A program made the translations under genes and the position numbers. The notes under the pieces are model-generated. The model saw only the letters and a program-made list of their open reading frames with translations, did no database searches and had not been told where the DNA came from. A stretch of 64,000 nt of DNA from Synanceia verrucosa (taxonomy: Eukaryota; Chordata; Actinopteri; Perciformes; Synanceiidae), in contig CM056552.1 in the NCBI GenBank assembly GCA_029721515.1, positions 12,797,001-12,861,000 on the forward strand. The letters are read 5' to 3'. The stretch's first letter is position 1, and each line of letters opens with the position of its first letter. Shown in pieces: positions 10,310 to 22,567 of this stretch.

Positions 10310-12198
10310 TCAGACAGCATTGTTGGTGTTGTTGTTATTGATCTCCATCCTGCTGATCAGTTCGGTCACCAGCTGTTGAACAGTTTGAGAACGCAGTCGA
10401 CCGACTTCCAGGACGCCCTCATGATTCACACTGTCTGAGTCCTCGTAACTCTTCACAACCTGACACAGATCAATCAATCAATAATTTAATGACTATGTTT
10501 GTTAAATTGACCAATTAATTACATTAAATTAATTCATTAACAAGTGAATCAAGTTGACCCAAGAGAGTTGAGTTTATCAGTTCTATTAATTGATTAGTCA
10601 GGTTTTGTAGCTTCATTATCATTCACAATCCATCACTACTTTTATTGATCAGTGTGTTTACCTTGTTGGTGATCAGAGAGAGTCCGAACACCCTCAGACC
10701 GCAGTGAATCGCCACGACGACCTCGGCAGCTGTACTCATACCTGTAAACACAAAACACCTGACGTTATGGGCCACAGCAGTACTACTGGTACTGAAATAC
10801 TATGAATAATACTAATGGTATTGTTAGTACTGCCACCACACTAGAACAATGGACACAATACTGAAAAGTAGAAGTTCATGAACATTGAAATCTAATATTT
10901 TCTTTCTATTTCTGCTCATGTTTCCACAAAACCACTCAAATAGTTTCCAATTGGATAGAAATTAAAAATCAACCACAGTTGAAATCTTGCAGATTGCTCC
11001 ATATTATGAAAGTCTAAACTAGTATTTTATATTTCTACTAGTCCACTGACGTCCACTGCAACAGGAAATAAACTGGGACACATTTAGAGCATTTAAAACT
11101 GTGAAATAGTCTACATGTTGTTGATTAGTGACAGTTACAGAGGTCACAGAGGTTACGGCTTCTTTCAAACAGTCTCTGAATATAGGCCAGCTTTAACCTG
11201 CTTTCTGACAGAACATCTCACTTTTTACATTTAAGGACATTAAAATGCCAGTTTAAGCAAAGGGTGAGACTACTTCCTTCACCTGTCTTGTTAGTTTGTG
11301 TTGTTCTCAAACAAAAGTTGTTTTTTTTTAGCATCTTTAGCGCAGTCTTACCCACAGCGTCCACCCCGAGTCGATGCAGCAGTCTGGCCTCAGCGATGGA
11401 TTCAAAGTTGGGCCCTCCCACCATGGCGTACACACCCTCCTGTGTGAGGCCGGCCACGCCAAGATGCTTGGCAATCTCCATCGCTATGCAACGTAGGCCT
11501 TTGTCATAGCAACCAGACATGGCGGGGAAACGAGGACCGAACCTGTAGACAACAAATAATAAATAACAAGTTACAAACCTGAAACAAAACAAAGCAACAA
11601 CCTTTGTTAATGTGACAAGTGAGTCGACACAAGCAACATTACAATAAACAGTGAAAACAGTGAAAACAGTGAAAACAGGAAAACGATGTTTTACTTGTCG
11701 TCGTTGGGTCCACTCAACGGATTCAGACCCACCAGGCCAGGGAAGTTGACATGGTCTTTGATGATCATGATGTCACCGGGCTGGAGGCCATCAGCTAATG
11801 AGCCGGCAGCGTTCGTGACGATCAGCGTCTCCACGCCCAACAGCTTGAAGACTCGAACTGGAAACGTTGTCTGATGGACAGACAGATGGACTCGTCATAA
11901 CCTTGGTTATCGCTTCTAAGAGGCCTGTTAATGTTGTCATGGAAACGCCTTCTATATGTGAGGCTGTATATTAGAAAGTCAGTTATTCTCAGCAGAGAGG
12001 AGAGAGAGGTAGAGAGAGAGAGACAGACAGAGAGATAGAGAGAGAGAGCAGTAGAGAGAGAGAAGTATGGGGAGAGAGAGAAAGGTAGTGAGAGAGAAAG
12101 AGACAGAGAGAGAGGAGTGTGTTAGTGAGGTAAAAGGAAACAATAGCAGCATTGAACAGTCCGCTAAAAGGCTGCATGTGATCGAACTCACGAATGAC

Positions 12199-12263
<65 letters not shown>

Positions 12264-14594
12264 TCTCAGTCTCATGCTGCTGATTACAAACAGTAGTCAG
12301 CTCTCATACTCTACAGTGTGAAGTGTGCGAAGTGTTTTCCATGTGTACAATGTTTGTTTGTTTGTAAACACTGCGAGCCCTACAGTTACAAAACAGTTAC
12401 AAAATCCACCTATATTTACACCTGTAAATATACATAACGCCCAACAAAAATTTGCTGTTTTACTGGGCGTTATGTACCAGTGAATTCCTGGTACTACTGA
12501 TCGTTGACAACTGCTTGGTTCATCCATCCATCCATTACCTACCGCTTATCCTCACATAAGGTATTGGTGGGACTGGAGTCTATCCCAGCTGTCTTAGGGT
12601 GAAAGGCAGGGTACACCCTGGACAAGTCTCCAGTTCATCACAGGACACATAGAGACAGACAACCACTCACACTCACATTCACACCTACGCTCAATTTAAA
12701 TTAGCCAGTGGTGGGCCAGGAATCAAACCTGGTACCTTGTAGCTGTGATGCGACACTGCTAACCACTATGAGATACTGCTTGTTGATTAGTGAGCTTTAG
12801 AAATGATCGTATATGGATTTTGTTTGGCCTGGTTTTGTTGGTGGTAACTTCTTACTTACCATACACGCAAGAGTGATATCATTAAGAACATTGACCCAAA
12901 AGGTTAGTACAATAGTATATTCAGTGTAAATGTGTGTACCTTGCAGAGTGAGTGTCCTTCATACATATGGAAGCGACCCTGCATGCACACACACGTCTTC
13001 CCCTTCAGCTCCCCAAAAACCAGCCGACCTGCATGACCCTGAACTGCAACACACAGTCAGAATTATAGTGATGAGACAGTATTTGAATTTACCTGTAGAG
13101 CTTCTTCCATTGGGATTTGTTTTATTGCACGAAATAAACTCAAACAAATGTCTGTTTCATAGCTTTGACTATGTTCGCAGTTATGCAAAGACACTTCCTG
13201 TCTTTGTGAGGCTAAACACACCCTGACCATTGCTATTCATTTGTTCATTACTGTTATCATTAAAATAAAAGTGTATATTCAGAGTACCTGTGCTCTGTGG
13301 GAAGCCTGGTATGTCAGAATAAGCGAAGGAGTCCTGACACTTGAGGGTGTCAGCGAGCATGCCCAGTCCAGAGCCACAGATGATGGCCACCTGGGGACGG
13401 TGCTTGGTCTGAGACATCAGCCAATCAGCTGTCTTCTGGTATTCGTCATGACTGCAGACAAGAGCAAAGTGTCAATTCATAAACAGCTGTGAAGCCCTGA
13501 TGTCATATTGGCCAAAATACTGCAGTGTCTCTTTCAGCAAGGGATGAGGATACTGTGGGAAAACAATTACCAAGTAATGACACAGTGAAAAATTCTGTTT
13601 GGTTCCTGATGATGGTTAGATAGCTTCATATACAAAATAACCCAGTATTTCATCAAAGTTACATCATCCCATGAAAACTGACCTGGGCTCATTAAAGCTA
13701 GGGTAGGTAATATTAAAGATGCTAAATGCCATATCGGGAGCATTTCTATTATCTCTGCACGGCTCTCAACTTAGTGACGGCTGACCTGGCAGCGCAAAGC
13801 TAATGGTGCTAACAGTGCTAACAGTAAAAATAAGCGCTGCTGAGATAACCTGGGGGTGGAGACTGGAGGGTGGGTGCTACACTTTGTTGTATCAAAATTA
13901 TATTTTTGTTTTGTCTTAAAGTCATTTATTCCAAAGCATGATTTTTTTTTACTAAACCTTACTCATTATGTTTTTTATTGCTTTAACCCAACCAAGTAGT
14001 TTTGCAGCATTTTCGCTTTGCTTTGTTTTAATTAACAAATATAATGGCAACCGTCATGCTGGTATTTGGGTCATGCAGTTTAGTTGTATGGGCACATAAA
14101 CTGGTTGCCACAAGGCAGTAGACTTCTACAAAGACCTTAACATTCATCTGATTTAGATAATCAGTATCAAAGTGTGAGTGTTCTCGCAGCCTGTCTGATC
14201 ATCTGACTGCTCATACTGTTCTCCTGCTAGGCTCACTAATGCTGCCCCATTTACACACCACAATATGTGATAAAGGTGAATAGCTGTTTACCTTCCTCAT
14301 ATTCCTTCCTTGTGGCCAGCAGCTGGTTAGTTTAGCCGAACAGGTAACGATCATTCATAAATGGCAAATTGATAATTAATTAACTAGTTTATTGGTTTGT
14401 TATTTTACTGTTAACAAACAATGGGATTATAATAGATATTGTTACTCTGTTACTACCTAATGTTACTGGTAGTAAAACTTAAATTAGTTGTTTTATCAGT
14501 AGTTTGTATAATATTTATAAATTCTATATTGTATCATAGCTGATAAGAGACGATGTTATTACCGTTTATGAACAGCTTTGTTCATTATATATAC

Positions 14595-14643
<49 letters not shown>

Positions 14644-15695
14644 TATAACATATTATAGGCTAAATTAAATATCTGTTATATTATATGACAAATTAACTAT
14701 CTACCTAAATTTTGTTTATAGACACTTTACAAACTAAACATTTGCAACATTTGGCAACTGGTTGCCAACTGGTTGCCTTTCACCTTCTCAGCGTCTGGGC
14801 TGATGGGAGTTATTTTGCAGACATCAGTTAAATTTGGGATCAGTTTTAATAGAATTCATCAACTGAGGAGACTTGCTTCTTTCCATGGCAACGCCGACCA
14901 GGAAAACAAAGAAATAATTTAAAATGGTCTTTAGAACTTAATCATATTTGTTAGAGACTATACTGTTTTTCTATATTTTAATGTAGAGGATATCATGAAA
15001 AACTGTCTTTTCATAGTGTAATTTGGTTTTATGACTCAAGTACGAATTAAAATACCTTTTGTTCCCAATGGCAGATGAAGAAAACAAGACATAGCAATAG
15101 CAATAACCGTAACATATCCTTTAAGTACTTTTTTTTTTTAAAAAAATACTGGGATTGTCCCAAAGCACATTTTTCTTGCTGTTCCCCAAAGTTTTGGCAG
15201 ATTTCATAACTGTGAAATAAATGATACCATAATTAGATAAATATCAGTGTTGTTAACATCATCACTTTCATTTCCCAGTTCTGTAGCCAGTAGCTACCCA
15301 GTTTTTACATCAGTACCTCTAAAATGCCAACTTATTACTCCATCTTTTCCTTCAGTGTGTTTACATTGAAGTGGCAGTGGGAACTATTTTATTGGCATCA
15401 CATTGATACAACTGAAGGACACGGTAAGCTGCACACTATTTAATAAAGTCCAGCAACAATATAGTATTAATATTTTTTTGTGAATTACTGAATAAAAGTA
15501 CCTTTAATTGAAAGACTTAAAATAAAATCACTTTTTGGTTGAAATGGTTGCAGTAGAAATGATGTCAGAGAGTTCAGAAAACATTTAGTGAAAATACTTA
15601 GTGTGAGGAGAATTAAAAACAACAGCACAACAATAAAACACAGATTTGTAATAAGGTACATAGAATTCTTACCTGATTTGTTCTTTGCTGTGCAT
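10310..15695 (-). CDS. pnp: Purine nucleoside phosphorylase
   Basis: This enzyme splits inosine and guanosine (and the deoxy forms) with phosphate to free base and ribose-1-phosphate, in cytosolic purine salvage. Exons on the minus strand: 15695-15673, 13451-13288, 13043-12940, 11870-11695, 11542-11352, 10741-10662, 10459-10310. All junctions are GT-AG and in frame, giving 295 aa (human PNP 289). Visible features are HRPQVAIICGSGLG (phosphate loop, Ser35), GHAGR (His66), GRFHMYEG (Arg86, His88, Tyr90), TNAAGS, GGPNFESIAE (Glu203), LITNK (Asn245) and NHEG (His259). Each is two residues after its human counterpart, so the active site looks intact. Fish have several pnp paralogues; the NAAGS and SGCYDKGL stretches differ from the mammalian sequence, and I cannot fix which paralogue this is. 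The start MHSKEQIS is in a 23-nt first exon whose phase fits exon 2 exactly. Confidence 0.93.
12000..12260. repeat. GA-rich tract and (CA)n microsatellite in PNP intron
   Basis: A purine-rich GAGA stretch (12000-12115) is followed by a CA tract at about 12200-12259, inside the intron between PNP exons 3 and 4. Confidence 0.9.
12530..12780 (-). mobile_element. SINE copy 2, internally deleted
   Basis: This copy shares the tail (ATCCCAGCTGTCTTAGGGTG) and tRNA-like head (GAATCAAACCTGGTACCTT) with copy 1, in reverse orientation. The central part around CATGCATGTTTTTGG is missing. It lies in a PNP intron. Confidence 0.8.
14585..14650. repeat. AT microsatellite with near-palindromic flanks
   Basis: An (AT)n tract is flanked by ATATATACAT on the left and ATGTATATAT on the right, so the whole can fold back. 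It lies in the first PNP intron. Confidence 0.85.
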
Positions 15696-15699
15696 GATG

Positions 15700-17070
15700 G
15701 ACGGATGACAGACGACCTGATGATGATGATGATAAATACAAAACAGACTGATGTGTTTCTGCAGCAGCTGGTGTATCAGTGTGTCAGAGTGCGTCCGGCT
15801 GATGCTGATCGTCTACATATTCACTGGTCACATGATCCTGATTGGTCGACAATTCATCCATTCATCAGCAGCAGCCAATGGGGCTTCAGTATTGGACAAA
15901 TATACACGTGTGTGTGTATCAGGATTACTTTTGGGATTTTTTTCCCTTTTGATTGCATAAGTGCGTCACACCCCCACTGACTGTAACGTGACTTTACTTA
16001 AGTTTTAAGTAACTCACGCTCTCTCTCACACAAACACACGCACACACTGAATATCAATGTTAACCGAATGTATGGTCTTGATTTGTAGGTGAAGACAACT
16101 CTTATTTTCATTTCAAACATGCTACATGACATCAAGGCCAAATGGTGAAATTCAAATAATAAGTTTAGAATAGAAAATGTGATACTCTTAATATCAACAG
16201 CTGCCTGTTAGCAATTCAGAGTTGACCTGTAGTCAGATGGATGGGGTTTAATAGATATCAGCGTGCAGCACGTTTGCACCAGTTAAGTTGAATTTGATGA
16301 CCTGAACCCTGAAGGCCTGGAATCAGAGCTCAGCATAACAAGCAGCAGCATGTCGGTCAGTTGTGTTTTACAGTAATTGAAACTCCATGTTGAGTCTCAT
16401 GACAGGTTACACTGCTCTGATGAGTCCCTAATGAGTCTCATGTGGGCCCTGATGGACGAGGACCAGAGCTGGACTGGAACCAGAGCGGAACTGGACTCAG
16501 AGGGGTCATGTAAACCGATAAGAAGTGAGCCTTTATTGCTCCATCCCTGCAGTCACACCAGTCTATGGGCCAATACCCAAAGCACCAAACTACATTTGGC
16601 ATGTCACAAAAATATTTTACATGTCCCAACAGGAAGTACGTGAAACACATTACACCAAAAATTCCAGAATGCTCGAGCTAGCCGAACAAAGTCCAAAGTT
16701 ATGAAGAAGTAGTCAGTTCCAATAATCTACATTCAATAATACACACTTTGTAAGAGCAGCTGCAGTACGTACTAAAAGTAAAAAGAAAAAGGTATGTCAT
16801 TTAGAATGCGGTCAAAATAAGTCCCTCAAAAGCCCAAAACCCTCGAAAATGAGCCTCATTACATACATTTCTGAACCAGAAATAAACCAAAAATCCAATC
16901 GTCACAACTAGGAAATCAAGAAATGTTTCCAAACCACAAAAGACACACACACACAGTCACATTTCAAAAATTCAGTTTCATGTGACACTGATGATGTTTT
17001 AAAATGAAACAGATAAATATCTCCATCTCCGCTCTTTGTCCAGTCTCTTAAGTTTGACTGTGTGTGTGGG
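15700..17070. other. PNP upstream region and intergenic DNA
   Basis: This includes the presumed PNP promoter, where no TATA box or clear factor site stands out. The rest is low-complexity and unremarkable, with no exon I can support. Confidence 0.5.
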
Positions 17071-17074
17071 TCTA

Positions 17075-17319
17075 CCTTATGTCCACATTGGGGTCACACA
17101 CGCCACATAAGTTGATTGGGGACGGCATGTAAAATTGGGGACAAAATCCATGTCCCCAGTTGTTCAAACCTTTATTTTGGGTCAGTGGTTAGGGTTAGGT
17201 TGGTGTTATGGTTAGGGTTAGGATTAGGGGGTTAGTTGTTGTAGTTAGGCTTAGGATAAGTTTTTAGGAAACCAAACTTTGTCTCCAAAGGGGGGTAAAA
17301 ATGCCTAAATACAACCTAA

Positions 17320-17372
<53 letters not shown>
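17075..17372. mobile_element. Repeat element with degenerate TTAGGG units, then (TG)n
   Basis: GGGGACAAAATCCATGTCCC and related GTCCCC/GGGGAC motifs frame a block of degenerate TTAGGG-like repeats (GGTTAGGGTTAGG and variants, about 17190-17255). A TG tract follows at 17321-17372. This resembles a known type of dispersed fish repeat; it is not a telomere. Confidence 0.65.
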
Positions 17373-17373
<1 letters not shown>

Positions 17374-18100
17374 TTTAACTGGGGCCCTGTGGAAGCTGGT
17401 TAGCAGATTAATGAACAGATCACAGCTGGTGGTTAGAGACACACAGACAGACGGACTGATTGACGAATGTATAAGACAAAATCTGGTATTTTACTTGACA
17501 CATGTACAGTGAATGAAACAAATTGTTTTAATTACATATAAATGTCATGATATAATAGTGTATTATAGCCCTTTATGTGATGACTTCTTGCTTGGTCTGG
17601 TTGACTTTTTAAAAGTGAATGTAAACAACTATAACTTACTATTGGTCCTTCATGAAGTTTACAAATCCTTCAATTCACAATTTTCAATTAAGCTAAAGGT
17701 CTATTGGGAGCAATTCTGGATCACATCAAAAAGTTTATTTTAAATGAAATACTCTACATTGGATCTGAAATCATTTCCCAGCTTTAGTAAAGTTAAACTA
17801 CTTACTGCTGTTACTTTAACAGACAGATTTGTGTCATTGGACTTAAAGTTTTTCTGTCACATGTTGAATGAATGAGCTGAACGCTCAACATTATTGCTCT
17901 CCTTCACCTCGGTAAAATGTGAAAAATGTGACCACGTCCATTTAAATGTCATTCAGATGGTTGACATTCCTGGACGTATGTGATGTCCTGGCTTGCGCAT
18001 ATTTTACTACTGCTGCCTCAGCTGAGGCCAGGAAGTATCTAAAAGGTAGCCTTCACACAGCACAGTAAAACTATCAGCAGTGAAGACTGGGTGTCCATTT
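17373..18100. other. Intergenic, nothing recognised
   Basis: Unique-looking AT-rich sequence without supported genes or sites. Confidence 0.5.
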
Positions 18101-18575
18101 TAAAGGTCGCCTATTATGTAAAATTCACTTTATAAAGGTGTTCTAACAGTAGCATGTTTCCCCTTAGCCTGTGAATGAGGCCCCAGCAGTGAAAAAAGTC
18201 TGTCACCTCCTTCACGTCCTCTTCTTTGCTAATGTGTGCTAAAACAGGCAAGTTGAACATTTCTCCACTTTTGACGTCAATAGTGGAGATGCCCGTCCCT
18301 CCAGTAGAGGACACTGCCTTTGAGCCAGCCTCCCCCTGGATACAGATAAGCCCTCCTCTAAAGCAGCCACCATTGTTTCTCCTTTAACTTTCACAAACAA
18401 ACCTGACAAGGTAAGGAGCAAAGCATGGCCGCTGCTCTGTTGTTGGCTGCTTCAACAAGCACAGGAAGCTCTTTTTACTCTGTTTTTACCCTGTAGCGTT
18501 AGCACTGCACCTTACCGGAGGACCGGAGCTCGGTTAGCACTGCCGAAAAAGTATATAACATGGGACCTTTAAGGG
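18101..18575. mobile_element. MITE-like element with TTTAAAGGTC termini
   Basis: The left end TTTAAAGGTCGCCTATTATG and the right end, which reads CTTAAAGGTCCCATGTTAT on the opposite strand, are inverted relatives. Together they bound about 470 bp. Short open frames inside are not genes. Confidence 0.65.
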
Positions 18576-18724
18576 ATGGGGGATGAAATCTTCATCATTC
18601 TCACAATTTCCGGGAGATTTTTTATGACTCTAACCTTTCTTGTAAAAGTCAAATCCCATTTACAATCAACTTCAATTTAAATTTGACCTTCCAGTGTATT
18701 ATGTTGTGAAATTTGTCAAATTAA

Positions 18725-18850
18725 ACCAGCGGTGTAAGAATTCAGATTCTTTACTTCAGTGAAAGAAAGTACTAACAATACACTGTGAAAATAATCCATT
18801 GCAAATAAGAGTCCAGCATTTAAAACCATACTAAAGTAAAAGTATGTAAG
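18725..18850. repeat. Dispersed repeat fragment next to the minisatellite
   Basis: GGTGTAAGAATTCAGATTCT, then TTTACTTCAGTGAAAG and AAAGTAAAAGTATGTAAG, match the same common teleost element as the fragment at 3412. It lies just left of the 18900-21575 array. Confidence 0.55.
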
Positions 18851-18899
18851 AACAGAAAAAAACTCATAAAGTTCTAATTCTAGGCTCTAGGTAAACCTT

Positions 18900-21575
18900 C
18901 CATTAGAGAAAGCATGATAAAGGGCCGTCTAGGGATCTCTTTCAGGAGAGAAAACATAAATTACTGTAAGTGCCCACATGGGAGCCCTTCAGTAGACTGA
19001 ACATAATAAAGTGCCCCCTAAGAGGCCTTTCAGTGGAGAAAATATGAAACAGTGTCCTCTAAGGAGCCCTTCAGTAGAGAAAGCATAACAAAGCGTGCTC
19101 TAGGAAGTTTTTCAGTAGATAGAACACGATAAAGAGCACTCTAGGATGTTTTTCAGTGTAAAGCATAACAAAGAGTGCTCTAAAAAGTTTTTCAGTAGAT
19201 AAAACACAATAAAGAGTGCTCTAGGAAGTTTTTCAGTAGATAAAACATGATAAAGAGCGCTCTAGGACATTTTTCAGTAGATAAAACACGAAAAAGAGCG
19301 CTCTAGGACGTTTTTCAGGAGATAAAACATGATAAAGAGTGCTCTAGGATTGTTTTTTAGTAGATACAACATGATAAAGAGTGCTCTAGGATGTTTTTCA
19401 GTAGATAAAACACGATAAAGAGCGCTCTAGGACATTTTTCAGTAGATAAAACACGATAAAGAGCGCTCTAGGATGTTTTTCAGTAGATAAAACATGATAA
19501 AGAGTGCTCTAGGATGTTTTTCAGTAGATAAAACATGATAAAGAGCGCTCTAGGATGTTTTTCAGTAGATAAAACATGATAAAGAGCGCTCTAGGATGTT
19601 TTTCAGTAGATAAAACACGATAAAGAGCGCTCTAGGACATTTTTCAGTAGATAAAACACGATAAAGAGCGCTCTAGGACATTTTTCAGTAGATAACGCAT
19701 AATAAAGAGCGCTCTAGAAAGTTTTTCGGTGTAAAGCATAACAAAGAGCGCTCTAGAAAGTTTTTCAGTGTGAAGCATAACAAAGAGTGCTCTAGGACGT
19801 TTTCAGTCGATAAAACATGATGAAGAGCACTCTATGAAGTTTTTCAGTATAAAGCATAAGAAAGAGCACTCTAGAAAGTTTTTCAGTATAAAGCATAATA
19901 AAGAGCACTCTAGAAAGTTTTTCAGTATAAAGCATAATAAAGAGTGCTCTAGAAAGTTTTTCAGTATAAAGCATAATAAAGAGTGCTCTAGAAAGTTTTT
20001 CAGTATAAAGCATAATAAAGAGTGCTCTAGAAAGTTTTTCAGTATAAAGCATAATAAAGAGTGCGCTAGAAAGTTTTTCAGTATAAAGCATAAGAAAGAG
20101 CACTCCAGAAAGTTTTTCAGTATAAAGCATAATAAAGAGTGATCTAGAAAGTTTTTCAGTATAAAGCATAATAAAGAGTGCTCTAGAAAGTTTTTCAGTA
20201 TAAAGCATAAGAAAGAGCACTCTATAAAGTTTTTCAGTATAAAGCATAATAAAGAGTGATCTAGAAAGTTTTTCAGTATAAAGCATAATAAAGAGTGCTC
20301 TAGAAAGTTTTTCAGTATAAAGCATAAGACAGAGCGCTCTAGAAAGTTTTTCAGTATAAAGCATAATAAAGAGTGCTCTAGAAAGTTTTTCAGTATAAAG
20401 CATAATAAAGAGTGCTCTAGAGAGTTTTTCAGTAGATAAAGCATAATAAAGAGCACTCTAGAAAGTTTTTCAGTATAAAGCATAAGAAAGAGCACTCTAG
20501 AAAGTTTTTCAGTATAAAGCATAATAAAGAGTGCTCTAGAAAGTTTTTCAGTATAAAGCATAATAAAGAGTGCTCTAGAAAGTTTTTCAGTATAAAGCAT
20601 AAGAAAGAGCACTCTAGAAAGTTTTTCAGTATAAAGCATAATAAAGAGCGCTCTAGAAAGTTTTTCAGTATAAAGCATAATAAAGAGTGCTCTAGAAAGT
20701 TTTTCAGTAGATAAAGCATAATAAAGAGTGATCTAGAAAGTTTTTCAGTAGATAAAGCATAATAAAGAGTGCTCTAGAAAGTTTTTCAGTATAAAGCATA
20801 AGAAAGAGCACTCTAGAAAGTTTTTCAGTATAAAGCATAATAAAGAGTGCTCTAGAAAGTTTTTCAGTAGATAAAGCATAATAAAGAGTGCTCTAGAAAG
20901 TTTTTCAGTATAAAGCATAAGAAAGAGCACTCTAGAAAGTTTTTCAGTATAAAGCATAATAAAGAGTGCTCTAGAAAGTTTTTCAGTAGATAAAGCATAA
21001 TAAAGAGTGCTCTAGAAAGTTTTTCAGTATAAAGCATAATAAAGAGCACTCTAGAAAGTTTTTCAGTATAAAGCATAATAAAGAGCGCTCTAGAAAGTTT
21101 TTCAGTATAAAGCATAATAAAGAGTGCTCTAGAAAGTTTTTCAGTAGATAAAGCATAATAAAGAGTGCTCTAGAAAGTTTTTCAGTATAAAGCATAATAA
21201 AGAGCACTCTAGAAAGTTTTTCAGTATAAAGCATAATAAAGAGTGCTCTAGAAAGTTTTTCAGTAGATAAAGCATAATAAAGAGTGCTCTAGAAAGTTTT
21301 TCAGTATAAAGCATAATAAAGAGTGCTCTAGAAAGTTTTTCAGTATAAAGCATAATAAAGAGCGCTCTAGAAAGTTTTTCAGTATAAAGCATAATAAAGA
21401 GTGCTCTAGAAAGTTTTTCAGTAGATAAAGCATAATAAAGAGTGCTCTAGAAAGTTTTTCAGTATAAAGCATAATAAAGAGCACTCTAGAAAGTTTTTCA
21501 GTATAAAGCATAATAAAGAGTGCTCTAGAAAGTTTTTCAGTAGATAAAGCATAATAAAGAGCGCTCTAGGAAGTC
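18900..21575. repeat. Minisatellite, about 66 units of 39/41 bp
   Basis: The core unit reads AAAGAGTGCTCTAGAAAG then TTTTTCAGTATAAAGCATAAT (39 bp). A longer variant carries GTAGATAAAGC in place of GTATAAAGC (41 bp). Units before about 19790 are a distinct subfamily (GATAAA, CTAGGA) of about 41 bp, and both edges are more diverged. From about 20700 on, the 41-bp variant recurs every third or fourth unit. Because 39 is a multiple of 3, frames stay open on both strands (up to 291 codons of a 13-residue repeat such as MLYTEKLSRALFI). These are artefacts, not a gene. Confidence 0.97.
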
Positions 21576-22560
21576 CTTCCACAGGAAAAAGCATGATGCA
21601 GTGCTGTATAAATGCTGCCCTACATGCTGGAAAACTTTCTGTGCACTGTTGCTCTTTATGTTTTTTCACCTCTTTCCCTCAGACAGCTTGAGCCTGCCAC
21701 TGAGTAGAAAAATCAAAGAGCATATAGGAAACACCCAAGTGAAATATTACTACTTTAAAGTTCAATGAAAGTCCAGTACTATGTGTAATTATTTACTATA
21801 TATTCCATCACCACACTAAACACTCAAACAGTCAAAAAAAACAATGCATTTTTCAACAGTTGCTATTCAGTCTGTTTTGTTATTTTTTTCTATTTAGCTT
21901 TGTTTATTTTGCGGATAAAAGTTGTCTTTATGAGATGCCTTTCTCTCTAAAAACCAAGCGAGTAAAATTTCGAACACGTCAGAGAATATTTCAGATTCTC
22001 TACCAGTCGACTCAGACAGCTGCTCTACAAACTGATGAAGGATGGTTTTGTTTTGTTTCTGACTCAAGTTTTGTTTCACAATGAAAAAAGGTTGTTTTGT
22101 GTTTTTTTTTCTCAGTATGACGTCTAGATGACACAGCAGGTACCGAGAGAGAAGATCTGAAATGAATCTTCAGTCAGTAAAATTCGGATATCAAGATCAA
22201 GGTACAACAGCTAGAGTTTTCAACAATATTATCCTGCAGTCATCTTAGTTTTACTCGTTAGAGTTGTGTCAAATTGGATGACAAAAACACTGTGTTTAAT
22301 TAATGTTTGGATAATATCTTTCAACCAGACTGTGTCAGTGATAGTCTGTGTGTGTTCGCATGTCATGTGGACAGCCAACACTAATCAGAGAGACACGGCG
22401 GTGAACCATGTGAGGTGGACCGAGAGACAAGACCTGGCAACCCAGAGGACAAGAAATCAAAAGAGAGTCACAAAAATTAGCACAGTACATTACTTCTAGT
22501 GAATAGCTGAATAACAATGTTGTTTGAAATCACAAAGATTGTGGAGTAAAAAGTAAATAA
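21576..22560. other. Intergenic, nothing recognised
   Basis: The first 50 bp continue the decayed minisatellite. The rest carries no exon, RNA gene or named repeat that I can support. Confidence 0.5.
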
Positions 22561-22567
22561 ATGTATT

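Noticed and set aside
17190..17260. Telomere or telomere fusion scar
   Set aside because: The TTAGGG words are few and degenerate and belong to a dispersed element.
19792..21669. Long open frames (up to 291 codons) of a repeating 13-residue peptide
   Set aside because: They follow from a 39-bp unit being a multiple of three; frames are open on both strands, with no splice, promoter or codon evidence.
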